In this document: one piece after another, positions 18,833 through 27,287 of the stretch
How positions within the stretch are numbered: position 1 is the first letter of the stretch
Layout of the letters: the number at the start of each line of letters is the position of its first letter
Assembly: GCF_011808225.1 (NCBI RefSeq)
Contig: NZ_SOYS01000002.1
Coordinates: 62,001 to 126,000, forward strand
Direction of reading: 5' to 3'
DNA length: 64,000 nucleotides
DNA from: Cedecea colo
GTDB lineage: Bacteria > Pseudomonadota > Gammaproteobacteria > Enterobacterales > Enterobacteriaceae
Translations under genes and position numbers: made by a program
Notes under the pieces: model-generated
Databases searched by the model: none
Seen by the model: only the letters and a program-made list of their open reading frames with translations
Told to the model about the DNA's origin: nothing

Positions 18833-20584
18833 CTACAGCGCCGGGGCCGTCTCCTGTGCCTTATTCATCAATACCAGACGCTTATCTCCCGGCGGTAAAC
18901 CATCCGGTTCGACGTTTTCCAGGCGTAACACGTCGCCCATGATTTGGCTGAACACCGGCGCCGACACCGCCCCACCGTAATAGGCCCCGTTAGAAGGATC
19001 GTTAATCACCACGGCTAACGCAAAGCGAGGATTGCTGGCGGGTGCGACGCCTGCGGTGTAGGCAATATATTTATCGATATATTTGCCGTCATCACCAATT
19101 TTCTTCGCCGTCCCGGTTTTCACCGCTACGCGATAGCCGCGCACGGCAGCTTTTGTGCCGCCACCGCCCGGCAGCGCCACGCTTTCCATCATATGTTCAA
19201 CCTGATGGGCGATCTGCGCGGATATCACGCGTTGCCCAACCACCGGCGGATCGACTCGCGTAATGGATAATGGCCTGGAAATGCCATAGCTCCCGATGGT
19301 TGCGTAAACGTGCGCCAGTTGCAGCGGGGTCACCATCAATCCATAACCGAATGAGAACGTTGCACGATCCAACTCTCCCCAGCGCCGCCGGTGCGGTAGT
19401 GAACCGCTGCTCTCCCCCGTTAAGCCCAGGCCTGTGGGCGTGCCAAAACCAAAGCTTTTATAGGTATCCAGCAGAGCCTGAATCGGCATGGCAAGCGAAA
19501 GCCGGGAAACCCCGGTATCGCTGGATTTTTGTAAGATGCCGGTGAGCGTTAATTGTGGATAGAACCCCACATCGCGGATCCGGTGGCCATCAAGCGTATA
19601 GGGGTGCGTATCCACCACGCTATCCGGCTGAACGATCCCCTGCTTCAGGGCAGTCATAATGACCATAGGCTTAACCGTAGAGCCGGGTTCGAAGGTGTCG
19701 CTGATGGCGCGGTTACGGAAATCGTCTAAGGTTGCCCCGTCGCGATTATTTGGATTAAAGGTCGGGTAACTGGCCATCGCCAGCACTTCACCGCTATTCA
19801 CATCAATAATCACCGCCGCGCCTGAGCGCGCTTTATTCCAGGATACCGCATTGCCCAGCGCATCTTCCGTCATCGTCTGCAGACGCTCATCGATACTCAA
19901 AATAATGTTGTGTGCCGGTTTCGGCGGCGTCTCTGTAATATTCTCAATCACGTGGCCATAGCGATCTTTACGCACCAGACGCTCGCCTGAAGCGCCGGTT
20001 AGCTGGCGGTCGAAGCTCTTTTCAATGCCCTCAATACCCCGATCGTCGATATTGGTAAATCCCAGCAAATTCGACGCAACGTGTCCGGCTGGATAAAACC
20101 GGCGAGATTCTTCGCGCAACGAGATACCGGCAACGTTTAATTTGTCGATCCAGGCCGCTTGCTGAGGATCAAGCTGGCGAGCAAGGTAGATAAAGCGGCT
20201 GTGCTCGTTATGATGAATACGCGCTGCGATTGTACTCAACGGCATGTGTAATGCATTAGCGAGCGCCTGCCAGCGACGGTCGAACTGGACGCCTCCTTTT
20301 TCCATAATTATTTTTGGATCGGCCCACACCGCCTCGACCGGGACGCTCACCGCCAGCGGACGACCGTCGCGGTCCTGTATCATGCCGCGCGGCACCATAA
20401 TGGTTTTTTCGCGCAGGGATCGCATGTCTTCCTGTCTGACAAGATTATCGGGAGAGATAATCTGTAGCCAGGCCACCCTGCCAAGCAAAAAAACCAGGCT
20501 TAGCAGGATTGCCAGACAAAGCAGACCAAAACGCCACTGGATGAAACTGCCCACGAGCGCGGGGGTAATTTTCCTCACCATCAA
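18833..20584 (-). CDS. Second FtsI-like penicillin-binding protein (PBP3 paralogue, PBP3SAL type)
   Basis: A class B peptidoglycan transpeptidase of 583 residues, FtsI size (588 in E. coli). It has a short cytoplasmic N-terminus, one transmembrane helix (about 18-42), a pedestal domain and a transpeptidase domain. Active-site motifs are Ser302-T-V-Lys305 and KTG at 489-491. The SxN motif reads S354-S-D356, with Asp in place of Asn. E. coli lacks a gene here. Salmonella has its PBP3 paralogue (PBP3SAL), used for septation in acidic conditions, between rlmA and cspC. Orthology is inferred from position and similarity, and the acid role is only by analogy. Confidence 0.88.
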   Translation of the reverse strand: MMVRKITPALVGSFIQWRFGLLCLAILLSLVFLLGRVAWLQIISPDNLVRQEDMRSLREKTIMVPRGMIQDRDGRPLAVSVPVEAVWADPKIIMEKGGVQFDRRWQALANALHMPLSTIAARIHHNEHSRFIYLARQLDPQQAAWIDKLNVAGISLREESRRFYPAGHVASNLLGFTNIDDRGIEGIEKSFDRQLTGASGERLVRKDRYGHVIENITETPPKPAHNIILSIDERLQTMTEDALGNAVSWNKARSGAAVIIDVNSGEVLAMASYPTFNPNNRDGATLDDFRNRAISDTFEPGSTVKPMVIMTALKQGIVQPDSVVDTHPYTLDGHRIRDVGFYPQLTLTGILQKSSDTGVSRLSLAMPIQALLDTYKSFGFGTPTGLGLTGESSGSLPHRRRWGELDRATFSFGYGLMVTPLQLAHVYATIGSYGISRPLSITRVDPPVVGQRVISAQIAHQVEHMMESVALPGGGGTKAAVRGYRVAVKTGTAKKIGDDGKYIDKYIAYTAGVAPASNPRFALAVVINDPSNGAYYGGAVSAPVFSQIMGDVLRLENVEPDGLPPGDKRLVLMNKAQETAPAL

Positions 20585-20737
20585 TCCTTATCAAAACGTA
20601 AGCGAATAAAAATTTAAACAGACTTTCGCGGCGGTTCGTGCGGAAACAGTGCTAAATCATTCGCAGGAGTGCAACAAGAGGCAACGCGGGGAGGATTCTG
20701 GTAATACTTTGAAAGGTATTGCTTTTGTTTCAACCAT

Positions 20738-20770
20738 TAAAAAGCCCCGCTACAAGAGCGAGGCTTTTAA
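20738..20770 (-). terminator. Rho-independent terminator of cspC
   Basis: Read on the minus strand, an AAAGCC-CGCT / AGCG-GGCTTT stem with a five-base loop ends in TTTTT, about 42 bases after the cspC stop. Confidence 0.85.
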
Positions 20771-20811
20771 TTCAATTAGGCGTTTTGGCGCCTGAGCCTA
20801 ATTCAACTGAA

Positions 20812-21021
20812 TTAGATGGCAGTCACGTTAACTGCAGCAGGGCCTTTCTGGCCGTCCTGGATTTCGAACTCAACGTTCTGGCCTTCAGCCAGAGTTTTGA
20901 AGCCGTTACCCTGGATTGCAGAGAAGTGTACGAACACATCTTTGCTGCCGTCAGCAGGAGTAATGAAACCAAAACCTTTAGACTCGTTGAACCACTTAAC
21001 TTGACCTTTAATCTTTGCCAT
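20812..21021 (-). CDS. cspC: Cold-shock-like protein CspC
   Basis: A constitutive CspA-family nucleic-acid chaperone of 69 residues. The single cold-shock domain has RNP1 (KGFGFITP) and RNP2 (VFVHFSAI). As far as I can tell the sequence equals E. coli CspC. In E. coli it stabilises rpoS and other stress mRNAs and acts as a transcription antiterminator. TAAGGA seven bases before the ATG is the ribosome binding site. It lies 39 bases downstream of yobF and is co-transcribed with it. Confidence 0.98.
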
Positions 21022-21060
21022 TTTGCAAATTCCTTAGATAGTTTTCTTCGCCCGCAGGCA

Positions 21061-21177
21061 TTACTTAGATAAAACAGAGACGTTACTGCTTGAGGCACTA
21101 ATATAAGGCTCGGCAGAGAAGCGGTATTCAACGACAACGTGTTTACTCAGGACTTCTATACTGAAAATGCCACACAT
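21061..21177 (-). CDS. yobF: DUF2527 small stress protein YobF
   Basis: A 38-residue peptide beginning [20 protein letters not shown], the hallmark of YobF. E. coli YobF has 47 residues. This copy stops after NVSVLSK, so the nine C-terminal residues are missing. In E. coli yobF accumulates after heat shock and is the first gene of the yobF-cspC transcript. An upstream in-frame start at 21306 would triple the length and has no conserved sequence. Confidence 0.9.
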   Translation of the reverse strand: MCGIFSIEVLSKHVVVEYRFSAEPYISASSSNVSVLSK

Positions 21178-21717
21178 AAACAGAACTGTACCTCGTTTAA
21201 CCCAAAGTGTTATCACATACAACGTAAACAATGGCAAGCCATTTTTAAGCACGTATCGATCTGCCGCACAGATTCCAGAAACTGTACATTTGCCGGTGAA
21301 AAACAAACGTACACTTTATGAATAAAACACTTCGCAAGCTCACGCTTGCCGCTGTGCCTGCAACAGCAAGATTCTGACAACTTTTTTACCATAGCTCAAA
21401 GGCTTCACTTCGTCCAGGCGAAGTCTTAAAAAGGCGTCAGCCCCCTCGCTATATTTATGCATATTACCGCATAACTATGCAAAAAATGAGCAATACAAAC
21501 CGGGTCTATTTGACATCAGGTTAAAAAACTTTCAATTCCAACCCAAATAGAATAAAGCTTGCACAGCTAACCGCTAATATTATGCAAGAATAATGAAATC
21601 TTAATGACGCTGCGTTTCGCCAGGAAGCAATAAAAACGTTTCGCTATAATATATCCCACCAAACGAGAGACTGATGGTGCGGTAAAAATAAAAAATATAA
21701 TTCTGCAATAATAACTA
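21178..21717. other. AT-rich intergenic region upstream of yobF-cspC
   Basis: About 540 bases without a convincing gene. The part next to yobF should contain the yobF-cspC promoter and a long leader, read leftwards. A CTTCG-rich pair of inverted segments (about 21396-21426) could fold. The remainder, towards 21717, is AT-rich and shows no clear terminator for the metallo-hydrolase gene that ends at 21718. Confidence 0.5.
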
Positions 21718-22716
21718 TTACTTATTTTTAAATAAGCTCGCGCTTTGTCCAATGATGAACGGCATGAAACCTTCTGCCCTCTCGCCAGCGGCCGAGAGCG
21801 CCGCAAGCAGCTCCTGCGGCGGCTGATCCAACGACTCGTCCGCAAGCTCAAATACGCCCCAGTGGATGGGTATCGTCATGGGGCGGCCAATCTGCTGCCA
21901 TAAGGTAACGGCCTGTTGGGGATCCATATGATGAGCGCCCATAAACCAGCGCGGTGCGTAGGCGCCAATCGGGATAGCGGCGGCGTCCAGCGGCCCTAAA
22001 CGCAGCGCAATGTCCGCCAGATCGCTGGTAAACCCGGTATCGCCGCTAAACCAGAAGCGTAGCCGCGCTGTTTCAATAACCCATCCACACCACAGGCTGC
22101 GATTGCGATCCCATAGCGATCTCATGCTCCAGTGCTGCGCCGGAACGGCGGTAATGGCCATTCCCTTCCAGGTTAACGCCTGCCACCAGTCAAGCTCGGT
22201 CACATGACGAATGCCGCGTCTTGTAAACCAGCGCTTTAGCCCCAGCGGCACAAAGAAGCGTGCATCGGGGAAGCGCCTGGCAATCTGACGCACCGTAGCG
22301 TTATCGAGATGATCGTAATGATTATGGGAAATAAGCACCGCATCAAGCTGGGGAAGCTCGTTGATATGCAGCGAAACCGGCGTTTTACGCAGGGGACCGG
22401 CAAAGGAGAACGGAGAAGCGCGCCGGGAGAAAACCGGGTCGGTGAGCAGATATTGCCCTTGCAGACGTAGCAGCAAACTCGCATGCCCCAACCACCAGAC
22501 ACGATCGTCATCACCGCTCACCTGGGCTTTTTGCCACCAGCGCTCAATAAAAGCCGGATATCCGCCGGACGGAGGATGCGGAAGCCCCTGCGCCTTTCTT
22601 TCTTCACGCCAGCGCTTAACATCGCCCGGCTGACGTTTCAGAGCATGCAGATTACGAAAGCCATCGGGAAGATGGTGTGGCTGCTCGGGATCGAACCAGG
22701 GATTTTTCCACGGCAT
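21718..22716 (-). CDS. Metallo-beta-lactamase-fold hydrolase (NAPE-PLD/RomA-like)
   Basis: A 332-residue predicted zinc hydrolase. The HxHxDH metal site is H131-N-H133-Y-D135-H136 in LISHNHYDHLD. Further ligands are in VPAQHWS, FSGDTGF and IPIHWGVF. The N-terminal W-x-GH-ASLLLRL stretch is typical of the NAPE-phospholipase D/RomA/UlaG-like branch rather than of true beta-lactamases. There is no signal peptide, so it is likely cytoplasmic. GGAGCC precedes the ATG. E. coli has no gene at this site, so this is an accessory gene inserted between yobF and yebO. The substrate cannot be deduced. Confidence 0.85.
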   Translation of the reverse strand: MPWKNPWFDPEQPHHLPDGFRNLHALKRQPGDVKRWREERKAQGLPHPPSGGYPAFIERWWQKAQVSGDDDRVWWLGHASLLLRLQGQYLLTDPVFSRRASPFSFAGPLRKTPVSLHINELPQLDAVLISHNHYDHLDNATVRQIARRFPDARFFVPLGLKRWFTRRGIRHVTELDWWQALTWKGMAITAVPAQHWSMRSLWDRNRSLWCGWVIETARLRFWFSGDTGFTSDLADIALRLGPLDAAAIPIGAYAPRWFMGAHHMDPQQAVTLWQQIGRPMTIPIHWGVFELADESLDQPPQELLAALSAAGERAEGFMPFIIGQSASLFKNK

Positions 22717-22758
22717 ACCGGCTCCTGAAAGAAAAACAGTGGACCACCCGGCAGAGCG

Positions 22759-23037
22759 TTAACGCTCTGCGACCAGACGGACAAAATCGTCCTCATCTTC
22801 CTCTGCCGCCGCCGTCGCTTTTTTCTCAACTTCCGGCTCGTTTGCTTCACACAAACGACGCAGCAGAGCGTTCTGGCGCTTTTGCTGATCGAGCAGTTCT
22901 TCAAGCAGAGCGATTTGCTCATTTGCACGGCTGCTGGCGCGATTAACAAAAAACCACAGTACCAGACCAACTAACAGCACAACCAGGGAGACTGCCAGAG
23001 ACGCAATATTAACAATGCCAACGTTCAGTTCGTTCAT
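22759..23037 (-). CDS. yebO: Small membrane protein YebO
   Basis: A 92-residue protein with one N-terminal transmembrane helix (about 8-31, SLAVSLVVLLVGLVLWFFVN). A coiled-coil-like stretch follows (SSRANEQIALLEELLDQQKRQNALLRRLCE) and then an acidic tail ending RLVAER. It is close to E. coli YebO (95 aa). In E. coli it is co-transcribed with mgrB under PhoP control. Function is unknown. Confidence 0.93.
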   Translation of the reverse strand: MNELNVGIVNIASLAVSLVVLLVGLVLWFFVNRASSRANEQIALLEELLDQQKRQNALLRRLCEANEPEVEKKATAAAEEDEDDFVRLVAER

Positions 23038-23111
23038 CTTACCACCTCAACAAAACGCGTATTCTACACCTGCCCGAGCGCAGGGAAATCACCACAACGA
23101 TTAAAAATATC

Positions 23112-23255
23112 CTACCAGGGGATAAATTTATTGATGGTGCAAATGCCGCTGAAAAATTGTACATCCTGATCGCACAATACATTGACCATTTGGGTCCAAA
23201 GAAGCAGGCAGACGACGACAATCGCCGCCAGGATACCCCATCGGTACTTTTTCAC
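23112..23255 (-). CDS. mgrB: PhoPQ negative-feedback peptide MgrB
   Basis: A 47-residue bitopic inner-membrane peptide that binds and inhibits the PhoQ sensor kinase. Loss of MgrB is a known cause of colistin resistance in Klebsiella. One helix (about 6-24) leads to a periplasmic part with the invariant pattern [20 protein letters not shown], including the two cysteines that must form a disulfide. The start is the GTG at 23255 with GGAG six bases upstream. Homologues are also 47 aa. A PhoP box lies 51 bases upstream. Confidence 0.95.
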   Translation of the reverse strand: MKKYRWGILAAIVVVCLLLWTQMVNVLCDQDVQFFSGICTINKFIPW

Positions 23256-23305
23256 GCATTTCTCCACTTCAACGCTAATCTTCTGCCAGCGTAACACCGT
23301 TAAAT

Positions 23306-23320
23306 TAAACCTGACTTAAC
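23306..23320 (-). promoter_or_regulatory. PhoP box of mgrB
   Basis: On the minus strand GTTAA-GTCAG-GTTTA gives the direct hexamer-type repeat bound by phosphorylated PhoP, at the usual 11-base period. It is placed for activation of the leftward mgrB(-yebO) transcript. Confidence 0.75.
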
Positions 23321-23325
23321 CGCCG

Positions 23326-23364
23326 TTGCATTTAACTATCAGGAATCCTGATAGTTAAATGCAA
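23326..23364. repeat. Perfect 19-bp inverted repeat between mgrB and yobH
   Basis: TTGCATTTAACTATCAGGA and its exact complement are separated by a single A, giving a 39-base near-perfect palindrome. It sits five bases beyond the PhoP box and 51 bases before yobH, between two divergent promoters. There is no T run, so it is not a typical terminator. It could be an operator, a cruciform-forming site or a mobile-element remnant. Confidence 0.8.
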
Positions 23365-23415
23365 AACAAACCGCTACGCTGAGAGGCAGGATACACAGCA
23401 AAAAATGAGGTTTCT

Positions 23416-23658
23416 ATGCGTATGGTGATCCGTGCCGTTATTGTTATTGCACTTTTGTGGATCGGTTTGCTCTTATCGGGCTATGGCGTTTTGATTGGCA
23501 GTAACGAAAATGCCGCAGGTCTGGGCTTACAATGTAAATACTTAACCGCGCGCGATGTGGTTACGGCCCAGTTCGTTCACACCGATAGCGGGATTATTGG
23601 GCTCACCAGCTGCCCGGTTTTGCGTAAAAGCGTCACCGTTATTGACGACGGCCGCTAA
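23416..23658 (+). CDS. yobH: YobH family small exported protein
   Basis: An 80-residue protein with an N-terminal hydrophobic segment (about 4-27, VIRAVIVIALLWIGLLLSGYGVL). A short periplasmic part follows with two cysteines (LQCKYLTA, TSCPVL). It matches E. coli YobH (79 aa), annotated as an uncharacterised small protein. It is divergent from mgrB. Confidence 0.9.
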   Translation: MRMVIRAVIVIALLWIGLLLSGYGVLIGSNENAAGLGLQCKYLTARDVVTAQFVHTDSGIIGLTSCPVLRKSVTVIDDGR

Positions 23659-23660
23659 TA

Positions 23661-23684
23661 AAAACGCCGCATTGGGCGGCGTTT
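23661..23684 (+). terminator. Terminator-like hairpin after yobH
   Basis: AACGCCGC and GCGGCGTTT arms surround ATTGG, starting two bases after the yobH stop. It forms the left flank of the structured repeat and resembles the right flank at 23825-23851. Confidence 0.75.
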
Positions 23685-23824
23685 CAGACTGATGATATAC
23701 TCTCAACCAGCACAGGTTGAACGTCTACCATCGAATAAAAAATAAGCAAAATCAACGCAGTGATTTTCGGCTGATAACCACAAAGAAGAAAAAACCACGC
23801 TTTTTCCTTCTTTGTCAGCAATCT
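23685..23824 (+). repeat. Structured dispersed repeat, family 1, copy A
   Basis: The conserved core spans 23748-23824. It is a hairpin AAAATCA/TGATTTT, then TTCGGCTGATAACCAC, then a long hairpin (ACAAAGAAG/CTTCTTTGT with A- and T-rich inner stem around CCACGC), then GCAATC. Copies with matched compensatory changes lie at 27313-27457 and 59705-59829. The copy is bracketed by similar hairpins AACGCCgC...GCGGCGTT and AACGCCaC...GCGGCGCTT. It has no coding potential. Confidence 0.85.
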
Positions 23825-23851
23825 AAAACGCCACATTTAGCGGCGCTTTTT
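23825..23851 (-). terminator. Terminator-like hairpin after kdgR
   Basis: On the minus strand AAAAGCGCCGC, a TAAAT loop and GTGGCGTTTT form a stem ending in T residues, about 10 bases after the kdgR stop. It is the right flank of repeat copy A. Confidence 0.7.
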
Positions 23852-23860
23852 AAGCATCTG

Positions 23861-24652
23861 TCAGAATGGATAATCGTGATAACCCATTTGTCTGGAGATA
23901 ATTCGCGCAGCATCGTGAAGCATCGCTACGTATTCGTGCAAACGTTCTTCTGAGAAACGCAACGTTGGAAAAGAAATACTCAACCCGGCAATGACTACGC
24001 CAAAACGGTCAAATACGGGTACGCCAATGCAACGCAGCCCTTCTTCCTGTTCCTGATTATCTTCCCCGTAGCCCTGCTCGCGAACCTGATCCAATTGCGG
24101 AAGCAGCTCTTCGGTGCTCATAATCGTGCGGTCCGTACTGCGCGTATATTCCACGCCCGCGAGAATTTCTTTCACTTCTTCCCGATCGCGCCACGCCAGC
24201 AGCACTTTACCAATGGCGGTGCTGTATAACGGATTACGCCGCCCCACGCGGGAGTACATTCGCAGGTTATACATGGAATCGATTTTATGGATGTAGACAA
24301 TACTGTCTTCATCCAGCGCGCCCAGGTGAATTGTTTCTTTAGTCAGCCGCGATAGCTCGCGCATTTGAATGTCTGCGCTGCGAATCAAATCGACATTTTG
24401 TAGCGCGCGAGCGCCCAGTTCAAACAGCTTTAGCGTCAGGGAATATTTCTCAGACTCGCCTTCCTGAGCGACATAGCCCAGCGATTTCATGGTTTGCAAA
24501 AAGCGATAGACGGTGCTTTTTGACATCATGACGCGTTGCGAAAGTTCAGTGATACCAATTTCACGTTCTTCGCCAAGAGCCTGTAAGATGCCAAAAACTT
24601 TCAGGACAGAAGAGACAGAATCAGGTTGTTTATCCAGATCTGCGATTGCCAT
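23861..24652 (-). CDS. kdgR: DNA-binding transcriptional regulator KdgR
   Basis: IclR-family repressor of 263 residues that senses 2-keto-3-deoxygluconate and represses KDG/pectin-type catabolic genes (kdgT, kdgK and, in E. coli, eda). It has an N-terminal winged helix-turn-helix (ITELSQRVMMSKSTVYRFLQTM) and a C-terminal effector domain with the IclR signature (RCIGVPVFDRFGVVIAGLSIS). It is almost identical to E. coli KdgR. It is divergent from yebQ. Confidence 0.97.
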   Translation of the reverse strand: MAIADLDKQPDSVSSVLKVFGILQALGEEREIGITELSQRVMMSKSTVYRFLQTMKSLGYVAQEGESEKYSLTLKLFELGARALQNVDLIRSADIQMRELSRLTKETIHLGALDEDSIVYIHKIDSMYNLRMYSRVGRRNPLYSTAIGKVLLAWRDREEVKEILAGVEYTRSTDRTIMSTEELLPQLDQVREQGYGEDNQEQEEGLRCIGVPVFDRFGVVIAGLSISFPTLRFSEERLHEYVAMLHDAARIISRQMGYHDYPF

Positions 24653-24829
24653 TGATCACCTCGATCGCATGTGTTTTATAAAAATCAGAACCGGTTTTTA
24701 GTATAATTTGACGCACGGTCTACCGCAATCTATGTCTGCTATTTCGTTACAAATCTGCGGCATACTGCAGAAATATCGATGCTAGAATAATTGTTCGTAA
24801 AATAATACCCACAAAACCACATTATTGAT

Positions 24830-26203
24830 ATGGATACAATCCTCTCCGATGGACTGCCAACGCCCAGGCGTTATGGCGCCATATTTACCATTGCCCTGGG
24901 TATTACCGTTGCGGTGCTTGACGGTACAATTGTTAACGTTGCGCTCCCGACTATTGCCCACGACCTCAGCGCCAGCCCGGCAGAATCTATTTGGGTAGTG
25001 AACAGCTATCAAATCGCCATAATTGTATCGCTGTTATCTATGTCGTTTTTAGGCGATCTTTTCGGTTATCGTCGGGTTTATCAGTGCGGCCTGGTGCTTT
25101 TTTGCCTGACGTCATTATTCTGCGCCCTTTCCACTTCGCTTCCCATGTTAACCGTGGCTCGCGTGCTCCAGGGCTTTGGCGGTGCCGCATTAATGAGCGT
25201 AAATACCGCCCTGATCCGGCTTATTTATCCGCAACGTTTTCTTGGGCGCGGCATGGGCATTAACTCATTTATTGTCGCCGTCTCTTCGGCTGCCGGACCA
25301 AGCGTCGCAGCCGCCATACTCGCCGTAGCGTCCTGGCAGTGGCTGTTTTTAATCAACGTACCCATCAGCATTATTGCGCTTCTTTTTGCCTTGCGTTATT
25401 TACCGCCGAATCAGCAAAAAGCCCAGGGACAGCGTTTTGATATCCCGAGCGCCATTATGAACGCCCTGACTTTTGGCCTGCTTATTTCCGCCATTAGCGG
25501 TTTCTCGCAGGGACAATCAGGCGCGTTGATTACCGGTGAGCTGGTCGCGCTGGTTATCGTTGGCTACTTCTTTATTCGTCGCCAGCTGGCCCTGCCGTTT
25601 CCGATATTGCCGGTCGATTTGCTGCGTATTCCCGTTTTTTCCCTCTCGATGGTCACATCCGTCTGTTCATTTACGGCGCAGATGCTGGCGTTTGTCTCTC
25701 TTCCTTTTTTCCTGCAAACCGTGCTTGGCCGCAGCGAGGTAGGCACCGGCCTGCTGCTGACCCCATGGCCGCTTGCCACAATGGTGATGGCCCCGCTTGC
25801 CGGATATTTAATCGAGCGTGTTCACGCAGGTTTATTAGGTGGGATTGGCCTGGCGGTGATGGCGACAGGGCTGTTCGCCCTGGCTTTACTGCCGCATAAC
25901 CCAGGCAATGTGGATATTGTCTGGCGTATGATCCTGTGCGGTGCGGGCTTCGGGCTGTTCCAGTCGCCTAACAACCATACGATTATCTCCGCCGCGCCGC
26001 GCCACCGCAGTGGCGGAGCCAGCGGGATGTTAGGCACTGCGCGTCTGCTGGGGCAAAGCTCGGGAGCCGCGTTGGTGGCATTGATGTTCAACCTGTTCCA
26101 CGCGCATGGTACTCACGCCTCCCTTCTGTTGGCGGGTAGTTTTGCCACGCTTGCGGCGATTGTCAGCAGCTTACGAATGTCACAGCCACGGGTTCAGGCA
26201 TAA
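24830..26203 (+). CDS. yebQ: MFS drug:H+ antiporter-2 family protein YebQ
   Basis: A 457-residue major-facilitator transporter with about 14 predicted helices, DHA2 type. The motif C-like LDGTIVNVALPTIA in helix 1 and the GDLFGYRRVYQ loop (motif A) between helices 2 and 3 are visible, as is ARVLQGFGGAALM (motif B). It matches E. coli YebQ, a putative efflux pump with no proven substrate. It is divergent from kdgR (177 bases). Confidence 0.92.
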   Translation: MDTILSDGLPTPRRYGAIFTIALGITVAVLDGTIVNVALPTIAHDLSASPAESIWVVNSYQIAIIVSLLSMSFLGDLFGYRRVYQCGLVLFCLTSLFCALSTSLPMLTVARVLQGFGGAALMSVNTALIRLIYPQRFLGRGMGINSFIVAVSSAAGPSVAAAILAVASWQWLFLINVPISIIALLFALRYLPPNQQKAQGQRFDIPSAIMNALTFGLLISAISGFSQGQSGALITGELVALVIVGYFFIRRQLALPFPILPVDLLRIPVFSLSMVTSVCSFTAQMLAFVSLPFFLQTVLGRSEVGTGLLLTPWPLATMVMAPLAGYLIERVHAGLLGGIGLAVMATGLFALALLPHNPGNVDIVWRMILCGAGFGLFQSPNNHTIISAAPRHRSGGASGMLGTARLLGQSSGAALVALMFNLFHAHGTHASLLLAGSFATLAAIVSSLRMSQPRVQA

Positions 26204-26233
26204 AAAAAGCGTGCCGCTCAGGGCACGCTTTTC
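26204..26233. terminator. Bidirectional terminator between yebQ and htpX
   Basis: AAAAAGCGTGCC and GGGCACGCTTTT arms form a stem with A and T runs on both sides, serving the two convergent genes. Confidence 0.88.
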
Positions 26234-26245
26234 TCATTTTACCGC

Positions 26246-27127
26246 TTACTTCAGGTAGTCACCGTTACGCAGCGCTTCGATACGTTTGTCCAGCGGCGGG
26301 TGCGTCATAAACAGTTCGCTCATGGATTTCGCCTTACCGTTAATACAAAACGCCATCATGCTGCTGGCTTCCTGCGGTTCGTAGCTGGTTTTCAGACGCT
26401 GAAGCGCCGCTATCATTTTTTCACGGCCAACCAGTTTTGCGGACCCCGCATCGGCGTGAAATTCGCGATGACGCGAGAACCACATCGTGATAATGCTGGC
26501 GAGAATACCAAATACCAGCTCCAGCACCGTCGCAACGGCAAAGTACACCAGCGGGTTACCGTTGCTGCCTTCGCCTTCGTCACGGTTGCCGGACAGGAAG
26601 CCGGAAGCCACCTGAGCGATAATACGAGAAATAAAGATTACGAAGGTGTTCACCACGCCCTGAATCAGCGTCATGGTGACCATGTCGCCGTTAGCGATGT
26701 GGCTGATTTCGTGAGCGATCACCGCCTCGGCTTCATCGCGGCTCATGTTCTGTAAAAGACCGGTACTGACGGCAACCAGTGAAGCATCGCGGCGAGCGCC
26801 GGTCGCGAACGCGTTAATGTCCGGCGCATGGTAGACAGCTACCTGCGGCATGGCGATGCCCGCCTGTTGCGACTGACGGTGAACGGTTTCCATCAGCCAG
26901 CGTTCCGTTTCATTGCGCGGTTGCTCAATCACTTCGCCGCCCACGGAACGCAATGCCATCCATTTCGACATCAGCAAAGAAACAATTGAACCGCCAAAAC
27001 CAAACAATACCGCCATGATCATCAGACCAGAAACGCTGCTTGACTGGATCCCCGTCAGGCTTAGCACCAGCCCGAAAACGACCATAACCGCAAGGTTGGT
27101 CAGCAGGAAAAGCCCGATACGCATCAT
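26246..27127 (-). CDS. htpX: Inner-membrane zinc metalloprotease HtpX
   Basis: M48 peptidase of 293 residues that cleaves misfolded membrane proteins on the cytoplasmic side, overlapping in role with FtsH. Two hydrophobic segments at the N-terminus (about 4-25 and 33-55) and two central ones anchor it. The catalytic HEXXH is in [13 protein letters not shown], with the third ligand region [16 protein letters not shown]. It matches the 293-residue E. coli protein. A possible CpxR box lies upstream, in keeping with Cpx control of htpX in E. coli. Confidence 0.97.
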   Translation of the reverse strand: MMRIGLFLLTNLAVMVVFGLVLSLTGIQSSSVSGLMIMAVLFGFGGSIVSLLMSKWMALRSVGGEVIEQPRNETERWLMETVHRQSQQAGIAMPQVAVYHAPDINAFATGARRDASLVAVSTGLLQNMSRDEAEAVIAHEISHIANGDMVTMTLIQGVVNTFVIFISRIIAQVASGFLSGNRDEGEGSNGNPLVYFAVATVLELVFGILASIITMWFSRHREFHADAGSAKLVGREKMIAALQRLKTSYEPQEASSMMAFCINGKAKSMSELFMTHPPLDKRIEALRNGDYLK

Positions 27128-27229
27128 AATTTTCTATTTACCTCGGTTAACAATACGCACTGTGCGTTACCCCACATCGTAGGGGCAAGCCTGCCATTTT
27201 CAAGCAACATTTCATTACAAGTGGTTAAT

Positions 27230-27244
27230 AATACATAACTTTAC
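27230..27244 (-). promoter_or_regulatory. Candidate CpxR box upstream of htpX
   Basis: On the minus strand GTAAA-GTTAT-GTATT has one exact and one approximate half of the CpxR direct repeat (GTAAA-N5-GTAAA), about 105 bases before the htpX start. The rest of 27128-27287 holds no gene. Confidence 0.35.
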
Positions 27245-27287
27245 ATTGTGCAAAGGCGCCGCTTACGTGGCTTAAGAGAGGCAAAAA

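Noticed and set aside
21567..21851. Frame running into the end of the metallo-hydrolase gene as a separate small gene
   Set aside because: It is out of frame with a clear conserved gene and starts inside it, with no ribosome binding site.
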